A model generated the notes under the pieces. That model searched no databases, had not been told where the DNA came from, and saw nothing but the letters and a program-made list of their open reading frames with translations. Source: an uncultured Maritimibacter sp. (GTDB lineage Bacteria > Pseudomonadota > Alphaproteobacteria > Rhodobacterales > Rhodobacteraceae). Taken from it: a stretch of DNA of 64,000 nt. Within the stretch, counting starts at the first letter, position 1; each line of letters opens with the position of its first letter. The stretch is from positions 1 to 64,000 of the forward strand of contig CAJXYS010000014.1 in the NCBI GenBank assembly GCA_913063035.1, read 5' to 3'. Shown here in pieces: positions 33,375 to 42,395 of this stretch. The position numbers and the translations under genes were made by a program.

Positions 33375-34844
33375 TCACTTACCAGCACGTTTTTCCATTT
33401 TCTCCAATACCCAGTCCCATACTGGGTTTGGGTTGTGCGCCTTCTCCCCGTCTCCTTCCATACGGTCAGCCGGGTTAAAGATTAACTCGTGGAAAGCAGC
33501 AGCAGCAATTTCTTCCTGATACTCCGATGATTGCCTTTTAAAGCCCTCCACAGAAGCTGCAATTGAACGCTTGTACGCGTAGTGCTCTTTTAATTTGAAT
33601 AGCCGTGTATAATTACGTGACGAAAACGTCGTAAGCCAAATAAAAGGAAAAATTAGGAGGAACCTAACCGCTGCATTCATAAAATCTCCCAACTCACTAT
33701 GATCAGAAGCAGAATCGCCTGGGAACGAAAAGGAGTCTGCAACAAGAATACCGCCCGGAATGCCCAACATCCTCTCTATCAGAAACCCCAATGGAGGCAC
33801 AACCATTACAATAAGTGGAACTGTTGAAGCGAAAAGGAAAAAAATAGATACATAAAACGCAAAAGACGCCCAAGAAAGTGATCTCGAAAGCCTCTCTCGG
33901 TAATCAGCAAACTCCTTTGCTAACCCTGTATTTGTTGCAGATGCCAGCATGCTTTCTGCCTTTTTCCGAACTTCGGCAATCTTCTCCAATTGCTCATCAC
34001 AGGCTTCAATATTTTTGGAAAATTTTTCCTCAGCAGCATCTAGTCCAGACTTCCTGCTGGATAAATCTTTATCAAAACTTTCGAAATCCGCCTGATAATT
34101 GCCTACTTTATTCTTTAACTCGTCGGCTGAATCTGCAATCATTTGAATATCACTAAGCTTTTGACTCGCGTCTGCTTCTTTCTGATTGATATTGCTCAAC
34201 GCTTTTTCGGAAGAATTCTGATTTTTAGAAACTTCCTCTGCTCCTTGCTGCGCTGAAACAAGCTCACCCTCAACTTTTTCTTTTATTTCCTCAATCTCAT
34301 TGCAATTTTTTTTCGCAGCTCTCTCAAACCTCGAAGACCCAGCCTTCGCATTTTTTATGTGTCCATAGTCATCCTTGATTTTCTCAATCAATTTTAGAAC
34401 CTGATCTCCAGATGCAGATTGCATCAAGATCATCCATGCATAGTTTTTTTCAAAAATATTATCCAGCTCAGATCCAACTACCTTGAGATCGTCTCCAAAA
34501 TTTTGAGTACCTTTTCTTGGTGTCTGCAGCGTAAAATTTATTTGGTCAAGCTTCCCAGAATCCGAGATTTTTTCATGAGCCATCCTAACGCTTTCAGTTA
34601 TCTTTTTAAGCCTTTCTAGTGATCTACTTTTTACAATATTGGGGACGTTTTCGTGATCTAAATTCAGAAATACTGAAATGGCGAGCCGGATATCGTTATC
34701 AAGTTGTTGAAAAGAGAAGTCAGAGCCCGGAAGCTTTTGCGAGGTATCAAAGTCTTGCCACTCAGTCTCTATAAGAGCGACGAATTTCTTCGAAAAATCA
34801 TTCCATGCCTGCTGCACGTCATTTACGACTCTACCAAACTCCAT
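33375..34844 (-). CDS. AT-rich gene: large coiled-coil membrane protein of unknown function
   Basis: This 489-residue protein matches no family I recognise. Residues about 1-150 are soluble and mixed. About 160-310 are heptad-rich coiled coil (many E, K, Q, S, such as EIEEIKEKVEGELVSAQQGAEEVSK). Two or three membrane helices follow (about 325-362 and 385-403), then a soluble tail with YAYKRSIAASVEGFKRQSSEYQEEIAAAAFHELIFNPADR. Its base composition is visibly far lower in GC than every other gene here, with codons rich in AAA, TTT and GAA. It starts 3 bases after the thyX stop with the site GGAGTGAGGGG inside the thyX end. A GTG 3 bases upstream is an alternative start. It was probably acquired by transfer. 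Confidence 0.8.
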   Translation of the reverse strand: MEFGRVVNDVQQAWNDFSKKFVALIETEWQDFDTSQKLPGSDFSFQQLDNDIRLAISVFLNLDHENVPNIVKSRSLERLKKITESVRMAHEKISDSGKLDQINFTLQTPRKGTQNFGDDLKVVGSELDNIFEKNYAWMILMQSASGDQVLKLIEKIKDDYGHIKNAKAGSSRFERAAKKNCNEIEEIKEKVEGELVSAQQGAEEVSKNQNSSEKALSNINQKEADASQKLSDIQMIADSADELKNKVGNYQADFESFDKDLSSRKSGLDAAEEKFSKNIEACDEQLEKIAEVRKKAESMLASATNTGLAKEFADYRERLSRSLSWASFAFYVSIFFLFASTVPLIVMVVPPLGFLIERMLGIPGGILVADSFSFPGDSASDHSELGDFMNAAVRFLLIFPFIWLTTFSSRNYTRLFKLKEHYAYKRSIAASVEGFKRQSSEYQEEIAAAAFHELIFNPADRMEGDGEKAHNPNPVWDWVLEKMEKRAGK

Positions 34845-34850
34845 CACCCC

Positions 34851-35756
34851 TCACTCCAACAACTGCTGAAACTCCCGCCATTCGCCCTTCGACATGCCGG
34901 AGGTCTCCTGCGTCACCTCTTCACCCTTGAGCATACGCCTCACGCAGTCAATCGCCTTGGACGAGAGCGTCGCGCCCCCCATGCGGTAGTCCTCGAAGGC
35001 GCGGTAGGCCAGCGGCACCCAGTCCGCGACGAGGCGGCAGATCTCCTCGGCATAGACGCGGATCTCGTATTGCGCGTGGGCGTCGGCGCGCAGGCGCAGG
35101 AAGTGGAACAGGTTGTGCAGGTCCGTCTTCCAGTACCATTGCGTGTAGACATTGGCCGGCAGGTTCATCCGCGCCAGTTCCCGCGCGAGGCCCTGCTGGC
35201 CCTCCTGGCTCAGCATTTCCTCGTAATGGTCGTAGGATCGCGTGGCGTCGCCCTTCAGGATCTCCAGCACGCGGGCGGCCTCCTGCCCTTCCAGCACGGC
35301 GCCGCGGCCCTGGTTGTTGACCGTGGACTGCGCCGCCAGCGCCTCGGGCGCGGGGATGTAGAACTCGCGGTCGAGGATCGAGTAGCGCGCCGAGTACTCG
35401 TTGACGTTCGCGGTGCGGTGGCGGATCCATTGCCGGGCCACGAAGACCGGCAGTTTCACATGCAGCTTGATCTCGCACATCTCGAAGGGGGTCGAGTGCC
35501 AGTGCCGCATCAGGTAGCGGATCAGCCCCTCGTCGTTGGAGACGTGCTTGGTTCCGGCCCCGTAGCTGACCCGCGCCGCCTGCACGATGGCCGAATCGTC
35601 GCCCATGTAGTCGATCACCCGCACGAAGCCGTGATCGAGCACCTCGTGGGCGGTGTAGAGATGGGCCTCCATCCCCTCGGCGACGGCGCGCAGCGTCGGG
35701 CGGGGGGTGGCGCGGGCGGCCTCGATTTCGGCCTTCTGCTCGGGCGAGAGCGTCAT
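34851..35756 (-). CDS. thyX: FAD-dependent thymidylate synthase ThyX
   Basis: Makes dTMP from dUMP with methylene-tetrahydrofolate and FAD. The 301-residue protein has the ThyX motif RHR followed by seven residues and Ser ([18 protein letters not shown]). It also has [23 protein letters not shown] upstream, SRYSILD-like strands and the C-terminal [15 protein letters not shown] block. The ATG at 35756 is preferred; an upstream in-frame start would add 57 unlikely residues. No thyA is in the window. The AT-rich coiled-coil gene follows directly and is probably co-transcribed. Confidence 0.95.
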   Translation of the reverse strand: MTLSPEQKAEIEAARATPRPTLRAVAEGMEAHLYTAHEVLDHGFVRVIDYMGDDSAIVQAARVSYGAGTKHVSNDEGLIRYLMRHWHSTPFEMCEIKLHVKLPVFVARQWIRHRTANVNEYSARYSILDREFYIPAPEALAAQSTVNNQGRGAVLEGQEAARVLEILKGDATRSYDHYEEMLSQEGQQGLARELARMNLPANVYTQWYWKTDLHNLFHFLRLRADAHAQYEIRVYAEEICRLVADWVPLAYRAFEDYRMGGATLSSKAIDCVRRMLKGEEVTQETSGMSKGEWREFQQLLE

Positions 35757-35941
35757 GGGCGGATCCTTTCGGTGGATGCGGCGAGTCGGGGAAACTATAT
35801 CTGCCATCGGGCCACCGCTGAACCCCCATATGCAGTGGGCCGCGCCGGGGAGCGGATCGCCCCTTCCAACCCGCGCGCCCGGCCCTATCATGGGCCGCGA
35901 GGCCGGGCTGTCCGGCCACACCGACAACCGACGGAGGGATC

Positions 35942-36370
35942 ATGAACATCCGCTACCTGCACACCATGGTGCGCGTGAAGGACCTGGACGCGACGATGGA
36001 TTTCTTCCGCCTGCTGGGGCTGGAGGAGACGCGCCGCTGGGACAACGAGGACGGCCGTTTCACGCTGGTCTTCATGGCGCCCCCGGGCCAGCACGAGACC
36101 CCGGTGGAGCTGACTTACAACTGGGACGGCGATGACGGGCTGCCCTCCGACAGCCGCCATTTCGGCCATCTCGCCTACGAGGTGGAAGACATCTACGCCA
36201 TGTGCCAGCACCTGATGGACAACGGCGTGACCATCAACCGCCCGCCGCGCGACGGGCGCATGGCCTTCGTGCGCAGCCCCGACAACATCTCGATCGAGCT
36301 GCTGCAGATGGGCGCGGCACAGGCGCCGGAAGAGCCCTGGGCCAGCATGAAGAACACGGGTCACTGGTGA
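35942..36370 (+). CDS. gloA: Lactoylglutathione lyase / glyoxalase I family protein
   Basis: The 142-residue vicinal-oxygen-chelate protein has RYLHTMVRVKDLDATMDFFRLLGLEETRRW, then VELTYNWDGD, FGHLAYEVEDIYAMCQHL and a final SPDNISIELLQ. Metal ligands are present (His in LHTM, Glu in VELTYN, His in FGHLAY, Glu in IELLQ). This fits glyoxalase I, which detoxifies methylglyoxal with glutathione. It overlaps the following DUF1194 gene by 4 bases (GTGA). Confidence 0.9.
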   Translation: MNIRYLHTMVRVKDLDATMDFFRLLGLEETRRWDNEDGRFTLVFMAPPGQHETPVELTYNWDGDDGLPSDSRHFGHLAYEVEDIYAMCQHLMDNGVTINRPPRDGRMAFVRSPDNISIELLQMGAAQAPEEPWASMKNTGHW

Positions 36371-37041
36371 GGTGGCTCGCCGCGCTGGCGGCGGTCTTCG
36401 CCGGGGCGGCGCCGGCGCGCGCCGCCTGCCACCTGGCGCTGGCGCTGGCGCTGGACGTGTCGTCCTCGGTCGACACGGCGGAATACCGGCTGCAGCGCGA
36501 CGGCCTGGCGGCCGCGCTCGGCGCGCCGTCGGTGCAGGCGGCCCTTTTCGCGATCCCGGGCCAGCATGTCACCCTGGCCGCCTATGAGTGGTCCGGGCGC
36601 TATCGCCAGCGCCTGGTGCTGGACTGGACGCCGGTCCGCGGCCCTGCCGACCTGGCGCGGGTCCGCGCCACCATCGGCGCGGCCCGGCGCAGCGCGCGCA
36701 ACTTTCCCACGGCGATGGGCTACGCGCTGGGATACGGCGCCGGGCTGCTGGCGCGCGCGCCCGCCTGCGACCGGCAGGTGCTGGACGTCTCGGGCGACGG
36801 GCTCAACAACGAGGGGTTCCCGCCCGACCGCGCCTATGCGCATTTTCCCTTTGCCGGCGTGACGGTGAACGGGCTGGTCATCGACCAGGGCGATCCCCGG
36901 GTGGTGGATTTCTACATCGACGAGGTGCTCCACGGGCCGGGCAGTTTTCTCGAACGGGCCGACGGCTACCCCGATTTCGAGCGCGCCATGCGCCGCAAGC
37001 TGCTGCGCGAGATCCGCAGCATGGTGGTGGGCGCAAGATGA
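36367..37041 (+). CDS. DUF1194 protein, secreted von Willebrand A-like (copy 1)
   Basis: The 224-residue protein starts with GTG at 36367 (overlapping the glyoxalase stop) and has a signal peptide ending ARA before ACHLALAL. Its vWA-like domain has a MIDAS-type DVSSSVD motif, then AAYEWSGRYRQRLVLDWT, CDRQVLDVSGDGLNNEG and the C-terminal DFERAMRRKLLREI. DUF1194 proteins are periplasmic or secreted and of unknown role. It is a paralogue of the next gene. Confidence 0.85.
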   Translation: MRWLAALAAVFAGAAPARAACHLALALALDVSSSVDTAEYRLQRDGLAAALGAPSVQAALFAIPGQHVTLAAYEWSGRYRQRLVLDWTPVRGPADLARVRATIGAARRSARNFPTAMGYALGYGAGLLARAPACDRQVLDVSGDGLNNEGFPPDRAYAHFPFAGVTVNGLVIDQGDPRVVDFYIDEVLHGPGSFLERADGYPDFERAMRRKLLREIRSMVVGAR

Positions 37042-37796
37042 TCCGGGCGCTGGCGCTGCTGGTTGCGCTCTGGGCCGCGGCGCCGGCCGGCGCGGCCTGC
37101 CGGCAGGCGCTGGCGCTGGGGCTCGACGTGTCGGGATCGGTCGACGCGCGGGAATACCGGCTACAGCTCGACGGGCTGGCCGCGGCGCTGACGGACCCGG
37201 AGGTGCGCGCGACGCTGCTGGCGATGCCCGCTGCCCCGGTCGCGCTGGCCGTCTATGAATGGAGCGGGCCGGATCACCAGGCGCTGATCCTCGACTGGAC
37301 GCCGATCGACGGCCCGGTCGCGCTGCGCCGCGTCGCGGAGCGGCTGCGGGGCTGGCAGCGTGCCGCCGCGCCGGAGACCACGGCGCTCGGCCAGGCGCTG
37401 CTTTTCGGCGGCGCGCTGCTGGCGCGCGCCCCGGGCTGCTGGGCGCGGACGCTGGATATCTCGGGCGACGGCCGGAACAACACCGGTCCCCGCCCCCGCG
37501 CCACGCGGGGCGCGGCGGTGCTGGCGGGCGTGACGGTGAACGCGCTCGTCATCGGCGCCGACACCGGCAACCCGCAGGATCGCCGCCAGGCCGAGATCGG
37601 CGCGCTGGTGTCCTATTTCCGGGCCGAGGTCCTGCGCGGTCCCGGCGCCTTCCTCGAGACCGCGCTCGGCTTCGAGGCCTATCCCCGCGCCATGAAGCGC
37701 AAGCTGCTGCGCGAGCTGGAGGGGCTGGCCGTGGGCCGCGCGGCCACCCCCTTCAAATCCGCCGCCGGGGCGCCTATATCTGGAGTGTCCCGCTAG
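37038..37796 (+). CDS. DUF1194 protein, secreted von Willebrand A-like (copy 2)
   Basis: The 252-residue protein has a signal peptide ending AGA before ACRQALALG, the MIDAS-type motif DVSGSVD, VYEWSGPDHQALILDWTPIDGP, ARTLDISGDGRNNTGP and the ending YPRAMKRKLLRELE. It is a clear tandem duplicate of copy 1, with which it overlaps by 4 bases. The last 20 codons contain the ssrA promoter, and its stop TAG (37794-37796) touches the tmRNA acceptor piece, so the C-terminal tail after KLLRELE may be unconstrained. Confidence 0.85.
   Translation: MIRALALLVALWAAAPAGAACRQALALGLDVSGSVDAREYRLQLDGLAAALTDPEVRATLLAMPAAPVALAVYEWSGPDHQALILDWTPIDGPVALRRVAERLRGWQRAAAPETTALGQALLFGGALLARAPGCWARTLDISGDGRNNTGPRPRATRGAAVLAGVTVNALVIGADTGNPQDRRQAEIGALVSYFRAEVLRGPGAFLETALGFEAYPRAMKRKLLRELEGLAVGRAATPFKSAAGAPISGVSR
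37752..37780 (+). promoter_or_regulatory. Candidate ssrA promoter inside the DUF1194 gene
   Basis: TTCAAA (37752-37757) and TATATC (37775-37780) are spaced by 17 bases, each matching consensus at 4 of 6 positions. The predicted start is within about 10 bases of the tmRNA acceptor piece. It overlaps the last codons of DUF1194 copy 2. Confidence 0.5.
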
Positions 37797-38116
37797 GGAC
37801 TATGGGCATAAACGCGCACGTAATAAGCGGATCGGACCCGGGGGCGGTACCCGGCGGCTCCACCAATATCCCGGCGTTGGCGGGACCATGGGGCCGAAAC
37901 AGGATCGACGAACGTGTAAAGGTGTGGCTTTGTCCCGGTGAGGTACCACCGTTATCGGTCCGTAAAGTACAGTTGCCAACGACAACCGTGCTCCGGTCGC
38001 CGTTGCTGCGTAAGCAGTAACAAGACCGAAACTTAAGCCCTGTCCTCTAGCAAGGTCAGGCGGGGTTCGCAGGCACCTGGCAACAGAAGCCTGCACTTTC
38101 CTCCCCTGCAAGCCCC
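37796..38116 (+). ncRNA. ssrA: tmRNA, circularly permuted two-piece form
   Basis: Rescues stalled ribosomes. The acceptor piece comes first (about 37796-37865) and ends CGGCTCCACCA; its T arm is CCGGG-GGCGGTA-CCCGG with the divergent T loop known from alphaproteobacteria. After a 24-base spacer, the coding piece begins at 37890 with GGGGCCGAAACAGGATCGAC. The 7-bp acceptor stem is GGGGCCG (37890-37896) paired with CGGCTCC. The P2 helix pairs GGGAC and CGCAC of the acceptor piece with GTCCC and GTGTG of the coding piece. The tag reads ANDNRAPVAVAA then TAA, from a GCC resume codon. The 3-prime limit is approximate. Confidence 0.93.
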
Positions 38117-38172
38117 CTTTTCATCGGTGCCGAATCCCCTATGCTGGCCGGGATCGCATCGGACAGGCTTTC

Positions 38173-38637
38173 ATGACCCGCAGCATCGATTACGGCAACC
38201 TCATGCACCGCGCCATGCGCACCCTCATCGCCGAGGTTCTGGGCGACGTGGCGGAAAACGGGCTGCCCGGCGAGCATCATTTCTTCATCACCTTCGACAC
38301 CACGCATCCCGAGGTGGAAATCGCCGACTGGCTGCACGAACGCTATCCCGAAGAAATGACGATCGTGCTCCAGCACTGGTTCGAGAATCTCGATGTGCGC
38401 GAGGATGGATTCACCGTGACGCTGAATTTCGGCGACCGGCCGGAACCGCTGGTTGTGCCCTATGACGCGATCCTGACCTTCGTCGATCCCTCGGTCGAGT
38501 TCGGCCTGCGTTTCGAGACCACCCAGTCCGAGGACGACGCGGCGGAAGACGACGCCGAGGAGGCGCCGCTCGCCGAGGTCGAGGACGATACCAAGCGCGA
38601 GGCCGACGTGGTCAGTCTCGATTCCTTCCGGAAATAG
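38173..38637 (+). CDS. sspB: ClpXP adaptor SspB, alphaproteobacterial type
   Basis: Delivers ssrA-tagged proteins to the ClpXP protease. The 154-residue protein has the SspB substrate-binding fold ([55 protein letters not shown]), an acidic linker rich in E and D and a C-terminal ClpX-docking tail, [12 protein letters not shown]. It lies directly after ssrA, which encodes the tag it recognises. The start ATG is at 38173. Confidence 0.9.
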   Translation: MTRSIDYGNLMHRAMRTLIAEVLGDVAENGLPGEHHFFITFDTTHPEVEIADWLHERYPEEMTIVLQHWFENLDVREDGFTVTLNFGDRPEPLVVPYDAILTFVDPSVEFGLRFETTQSEDDAAEDDAEEAPLAEVEDDTKREADVVSLDSFRK

Positions 38638-38708
38638 CGCCGCGCCCATGCATTGATCTTTCGCGTTTTGCCGTTAAGACGGGGGCGGCAGACGGAGGAG
38701 CTTTGCAG

Positions 38709-40106
38709 ATGACGAATACCCGCACCGAGACCGACAGCTTCGGCCCGCTGGAGGTCCCCGCCGACAAGTACTGGGGCGCGCAGACCCAGCGCTCGATCAT
38801 CAATTTCCCCATCGGCTGGGAAAAGCAGCCCGTGGCCATCGTCCGGGCGCTCGGCGTCATCAAGAAGGCCTGCGCCCAGGCCAACACGGACCTGGGCAAT
38901 CTCGACCCGAAGCTGGGCGAGGCCATCGCCGCCGCCGCGCAGGAGGTGGTCGACGGCAAGCTCGACGACAACTTCCCGCTGGTCGTGTGGCAGACCGGGT
39001 CCGGCACCCAGTCGAACATGAACGCCAACGAGGTGATCGCCAACCGCGCCATCGAGATGCTGGGCGGCACCGTCGGCACCAAGGACCCGGTGCATCCGAA
39101 CGATCACTGCAACATGGGGCAAAGCTCCAACGACACCTTCCCCACGGCGATGCACATCGCCACGGCGATGACAGCGCGCGACGTGCTGCTGCCGGGGCTC
39201 GAGACGCTGCACGCCGCGCTCGTGGCCAAGGTCGCGGAGTTCGACGGCATCATCAAGATCGGGCGCACCCACACCCAGGACGCAACGCCGCTGACGCTGG
39301 CGCAGGAATTCTCGGGCTATGCCCACCAGGTCGCGATGGGCATCGAACGGGTCCGGGGCGCGCTCGGGCGCATCCACGAGCTGGCCCAGGGCGGCACCGC
39401 CGTCGGCACCGGGCTCAACACGCGCAAGGGCTGGGCCGAGATGGTCGCGGCCAACATGGCCGAGATCACCGGCCTGCCCTTCGTCACCGCGCCCAACAAG
39501 TTCGAGGCGCTCGCCGCCCATGACGCCATGGTCGAGATGTCGGGCGCGCTCAAGACCGTGGCCGCCAGCCTCTTCAAGATCGCCAACGACATCCGGCTGC
39601 TGGGCTCGGGCCCGCGCTGCGGCCTGGGCGAGTTGATCCTGCCCGAGAACGAGCCGGGCAGCTCGATCATGCCCGGCAAGGTGAACCCGACCCAGGCCGA
39701 GGCCATGACCCAGGTCTGCGCCCATGTCATGGGCAACGACGCGGCCGTCGGCTTCGCCGGCAGCCAGGGCCATTTCGAGCTGAACGTCTACAAGCCGATG
39801 ATGGCCTATAACGTGCTGCAGTCCATGCAGCTTCTGGGCGATGCGGCGGTGGCCTTCACCGACAATTGCGTCGCGGGCATCGAGGCCAACCGCGAGCGGA
39901 TCGAGAAGCTGATGCGCGAGAGCCTGATGCTGGTGACCGCGCTGGCCCCCGAGATCGGCTATGACAACGCCACCACGGTGGCCAAGACCGCGCACAAGAA
40001 CGGCACCACCCTCAAGGAAGAGGCCGTCCGGCTCGGCTTCGTGGACGAAGAGACCTTCGAGCGCGTCGTCCGCCCCGAGCAGATGATCGGCCCCAGGGAC
40101 GGATGA
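38709..40106 (+). CDS. fumC: Class II fumarate hydratase FumC
   Basis: Iron-independent fumarase of the TCA cycle. The 465-residue protein has [43 protein letters not shown], the catalytic-loop signature [16 protein letters not shown] at about 319-334 and the C-terminal [10 protein letters not shown]. The ATG at 38709 follows GGAGGAGCTTTGCAG, and an upstream TTG adds only two residues. It overlaps the DUF4169 gene by 4 bases. Confidence 0.96.
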   Translation: MTNTRTETDSFGPLEVPADKYWGAQTQRSIINFPIGWEKQPVAIVRALGVIKKACAQANTDLGNLDPKLGEAIAAAAQEVVDGKLDDNFPLVVWQTGSGTQSNMNANEVIANRAIEMLGGTVGTKDPVHPNDHCNMGQSSNDTFPTAMHIATAMTARDVLLPGLETLHAALVAKVAEFDGIIKIGRTHTQDATPLTLAQEFSGYAHQVAMGIERVRGALGRIHELAQGGTAVGTGLNTRKGWAEMVAANMAEITGLPFVTAPNKFEALAAHDAMVEMSGALKTVAASLFKIANDIRLLGSGPRCGLGELILPENEPGSSIMPGKVNPTQAEAMTQVCAHVMGNDAAVGFAGSQGHFELNVYKPMMAYNVLQSMQLLGDAAVAFTDNCVAGIEANRERIEKLMRESLMLVTALAPEIGYDNATTVAKTAHKNGTTLKEEAVRLGFVDEETFERVVRPEQMIGPRDG

Positions 40107-40285
40107 GCGGCAAGCTCGTCAGCCTGTCGCGCGCCCGCAAGGCGCGCGACCGCGAGGCCCGCCGCGCCGAGGCCGACGCCAACGCGGCGAAGTTCGGCCG
40201 GAGCAAGTCGGAAAAGGCCCGCGACGAGGCCACGGCCGCGCGCGAGGCGGCCCGGCTCGACGGGCACAGGCGGGACGAGGAATGA
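40103..40285 (+). CDS. DUF4169 family small protein
   Basis: A 60-residue, highly charged helical protein ([54 protein letters not shown]). The family is common in alphaproteobacteria, almost always next to a ribbon-helix-helix gene behind fumC, and has no known role. It overlaps fumC and the next gene by 4 bases each. Confidence 0.85.
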   Translation: MSGKLVSLSRARKARDREARRAEADANAAKFGRSKSEKARDEATAAREAARLDGHRRDEE

Positions 40286-40497
40286 GCGGCCGGCCGCGCA
40301 AGCATTCGCTGACGCTGCGCGGACATCGCACCAGTGTCTCGCTTGAGGACGCGTTCTGGGACGCCTTCCGCGAGATCGCCGCCGAAAAGGGCAAGCCGGT
40401 CAATGCGCTGGCCGCCGAGATCGACGAGGCCCGCGGGATGGATATGGGCCTCGCCTCGGCGATCCGGCTCTACGTGCTGCGCCACTACCGGCCCTGA
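40282..40497 (+). CDS. Ribbon-helix-helix domain protein
   Basis: A 71-residue protein of the RHH_4 type: [50 protein letters not shown], then LASAIRLYVLRHYR. The ribbon (RTSVSLE) and two helices suggest DNA binding. It forms a three-gene overlap chain with fumC and DUF4169. No toxin gene is adjacent, so it is unlikely to be an antitoxin. Its target is unknown. Confidence 0.82.
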   Translation: MSGRPRKHSLTLRGHRTSVSLEDAFWDAFREIAAEKGKPVNALAAEIDEARGMDMGLASAIRLYVLRHYRP

Positions 40498-40515
40498 ACG
40501 GGCCGGCGCCGCGCC

Positions 40516-40863
40516 TCAGAAGGTCGAGCTGCGGCTGAACTCGGTCTGGATCCGGGGCTCCTCGTCGTACTTGAAGCCCTCGAAGGCCCAGGTCAGCGCC
40601 CGCAACACCACCGCGAGAACCAGGATCGGGACGATCAGCGTCGCCGTCGCGATCGTGAGTTCGTAGATGTCCACCGGCAGCTGAAGCTGCGTATAGGCAC
40701 TTTCCGGGCCAAAGAACGGCCGCATGACCAGATCGAGCTGGGCACTCACGAAACCGAGGAAAGACAGGCTCTCGGGATTGACGGACAGCACCGTGGCCGC
40801 GCCCCCCAGCCATATGACGGTCAGCATCACCCAGATACGGAACATGCCGCGACGGATATTCAT
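40516..40863 (-). CDS. Hypothetical membrane protein with two helices
   Basis: The 115-residue protein has helices at about residues 8-27 and 68-90. Between them is a polar loop with MRPFFGPESAYTQLQLPVDIYE, and it ends with the acidic/polar tail EGFKYDEEPRIQTEFSRSSTF. No family is recognised. It is convergent with the RHH gene and is the last of a minus-strand series that includes the P450 gene 150 bases upstream, though the gap there is AT-rich and may hold its own promoter. Start ATG at 40863 is supported only by fit. Confidence 0.6.
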   Translation of the reverse strand: MNIRRGMFRIWVMLTVIWLGGAATVLSVNPESLSFLGFVSAQLDLVMRPFFGPESAYTQLQLPVDIYELTIATATLIVPILVLAVVLRALTWAFEGFKYDEEPRIQTEFSRSSTF

Positions 40864-41012
40864 GTCAGCCCCCCCAATTGCTGCGCATTTTCATCCTGAT
40901 CAATAAGAACAGTATGCACGACAAAAGGAATTTAGGAAGATTCTTCTTCAAATCCTTTCGTATAAAGGCATTTCCGAATTGTTCGCCCCGCATTTCGATC
41001 GGATCGGGAACG

Positions 41013-42395
41013 TCACGGGGCGCGGCCGCGGCGCGTGATCCGCAGGCGGATACCGTCCCGCGCGCGCACCGTGAGATGGGCGACCGGCACCGGCGCGGGG
41101 CCGTCCGCCGGGCGGACCTCCAGCGCGCGAAGCAGGAGCGCCAGCAGGAGCGGCCCCTCCGCCATGGCGAAGCCCGCGCCCGGACAGACCCGCGGCCCGG
41201 CCGAGAAGGGAATATAGGCGTCGCGCGCGCTCCGGCGTCCGGCCGGGGTCTGCCAGCGCGCCGGGTCGAAGACGTCCGGCCGGTCCCAGAACCGGGCGTG
41301 CCGATGCAGGTGCCACGGGCTGAGCACCACCTGCGCGCCCGGCGCGACGGCACGGCCGCGGAAGCGTTCGGCCCGCGCGGCCGTGCGCACCATCATCGGC
41401 ACCGGCGGGTAGAGCCGCAACGCCTCGCGGAAGACGTCGCGCGCCGCCGTCAGCCGGGCCACCTGCCCCAACGCCGGCGGGTCCCCGTCCCGCCCCAGAA
41501 CCGCCTGCGCCTCGGCGGCGACCGCCGCCTGCCAGTCCGGGTCGCAGGCCAGGAGGTAGAGCGCCCAGGCCAGCGCCGAGGCGCTGGTCTCGTGCCCGGC
41601 GAGAAAGAAGATCGCCACCTGGTCGACCATCTCGGCGGTCGCGAACCGCGCGCCGGTCTCGGGATCGGGGGTGGTCATGATCTTGGTGGCGAGGTCGTCG
41701 GGCGCGCGGCCCCGCGCGATCTCGGCCGCGCGGGCGGCGGTCATCTCGGCGATGAGGCTGCGGATCGCCCGCGCGGTCGCGATGGTTCGCCGGCGATGCA
41801 GCCGCGGTGCCCAGCGCGGCAGCGGCAGCAAGGCGCCCGCGTTCAGAAGCGGCTGCGCGCGCTGATGCGCCCGGAACAACTCGAAGACCGCGGCCGCCGC
41901 GGCATCGGTGATCGGAAGGGAAAAGAGCGTGCGGAAGATCACGTCCGCCGCGGCATGCGCGGTCTCGGACTCGATTTCCACGGTGGTGCCGGCCCGCAGC
42001 GCCAGCCGCCCGGCCGCCGCCTGCCCCGCCGCCCACATCGCCGGTAACGTCGCCTGCAACCGCCCACCGGCGAAGGCCGGGTCGATGATCCGGCGCTGGC
42101 GCGCCCACTCTGCCCCGTTGGTGACGAAGACCGACTGCCCCAGCAGCGGCGCCAGCCCCTCGCGCAGGCGGTCGGATTTCGGAAAGTCGCCGGGGCGCTC
42201 CTGCAGGACCAGCCGCACCAGCGCCGGATCGTTGCAGAGATAGGAACGGAAGAAGGGCGTGCGGAACTCCGCCATCCAGGCCCGGTAGAGATGCGCGGGC
42301 TGGCTGGCCAGGATGTCCTGCCGGAAGAGCCGTGCATAGCGCCAGAGCGACACCCGCCCTTGCCGCGCGGCCGGTTTGGGCGGCACGACGCTCAT
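41013..42395 (-). CDS. Cytochrome P450 (CYP4/CYP102-like family)
   Basis: The 460-residue P450 has an N-terminal RQGRVSLWRYARLFRQDILASQP, the I-helix motif FLAGHETSAS, the K-helix EALRLYPPVP and the heme loop FSAGPRVCPGAGFAMAEG with C404. The last reads VCPGAGFA where many families have CIGxxFA. The N-terminus lacks a clear membrane anchor. Sequence style (GHETSAS, EALRLYPP) resembles fatty-acid or terpene hydroxylases. Its start is coupled by ATGA to the upstream hydrolase gene, so the two should act together. No ferredoxin gene is adjacent. Confidence 0.92.
   Translation of the reverse strand: MSVVPPKPAARQGRVSLWRYARLFRQDILASQPAHLYRAWMAEFRTPFFRSYLCNDPALVRLVLQERPGDFPKSDRLREGLAPLLGQSVFVTNGAEWARQRRIIDPAFAGGRLQATLPAMWAAGQAAAGRLALRAGTTVEIESETAHAAADVIFRTLFSLPITDAAAAAVFELFRAHQRAQPLLNAGALLPLPRWAPRLHRRRTIATARAIRSLIAEMTAARAAEIARGRAPDDLATKIMTTPDPETGARFATAEMVDQVAIFFLAGHETSASALAWALYLLACDPDWQAAVAAEAQAVLGRDGDPPALGQVARLTAARDVFREALRLYPPVPMMVRTAARAERFRGRAVAPGAQVVLSPWHLHRHARFWDRPDVFDPARWQTPAGRRSARDAYIPFSAGPRVCPGAGFAMAEGPLLLALLLRALEVRPADGPAPVPVAHLTVRARDGIRLRITRRGRAP

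Noticed and set aside
33375..34850. AT-rich gene as prophage or insertion sequence
   Set aside because: No integrase, transposase, terminal inverted repeats or phage structural gene; only a 6-base direct repeat at the edges.
40282..40497. RHH gene as antitoxin of a toxin-antitoxin pair
   Set aside because: The overlapping partner is a DUF4169 helical protein, not a known toxin fold, and it lies behind fumC throughout this lineage as far as I recall.
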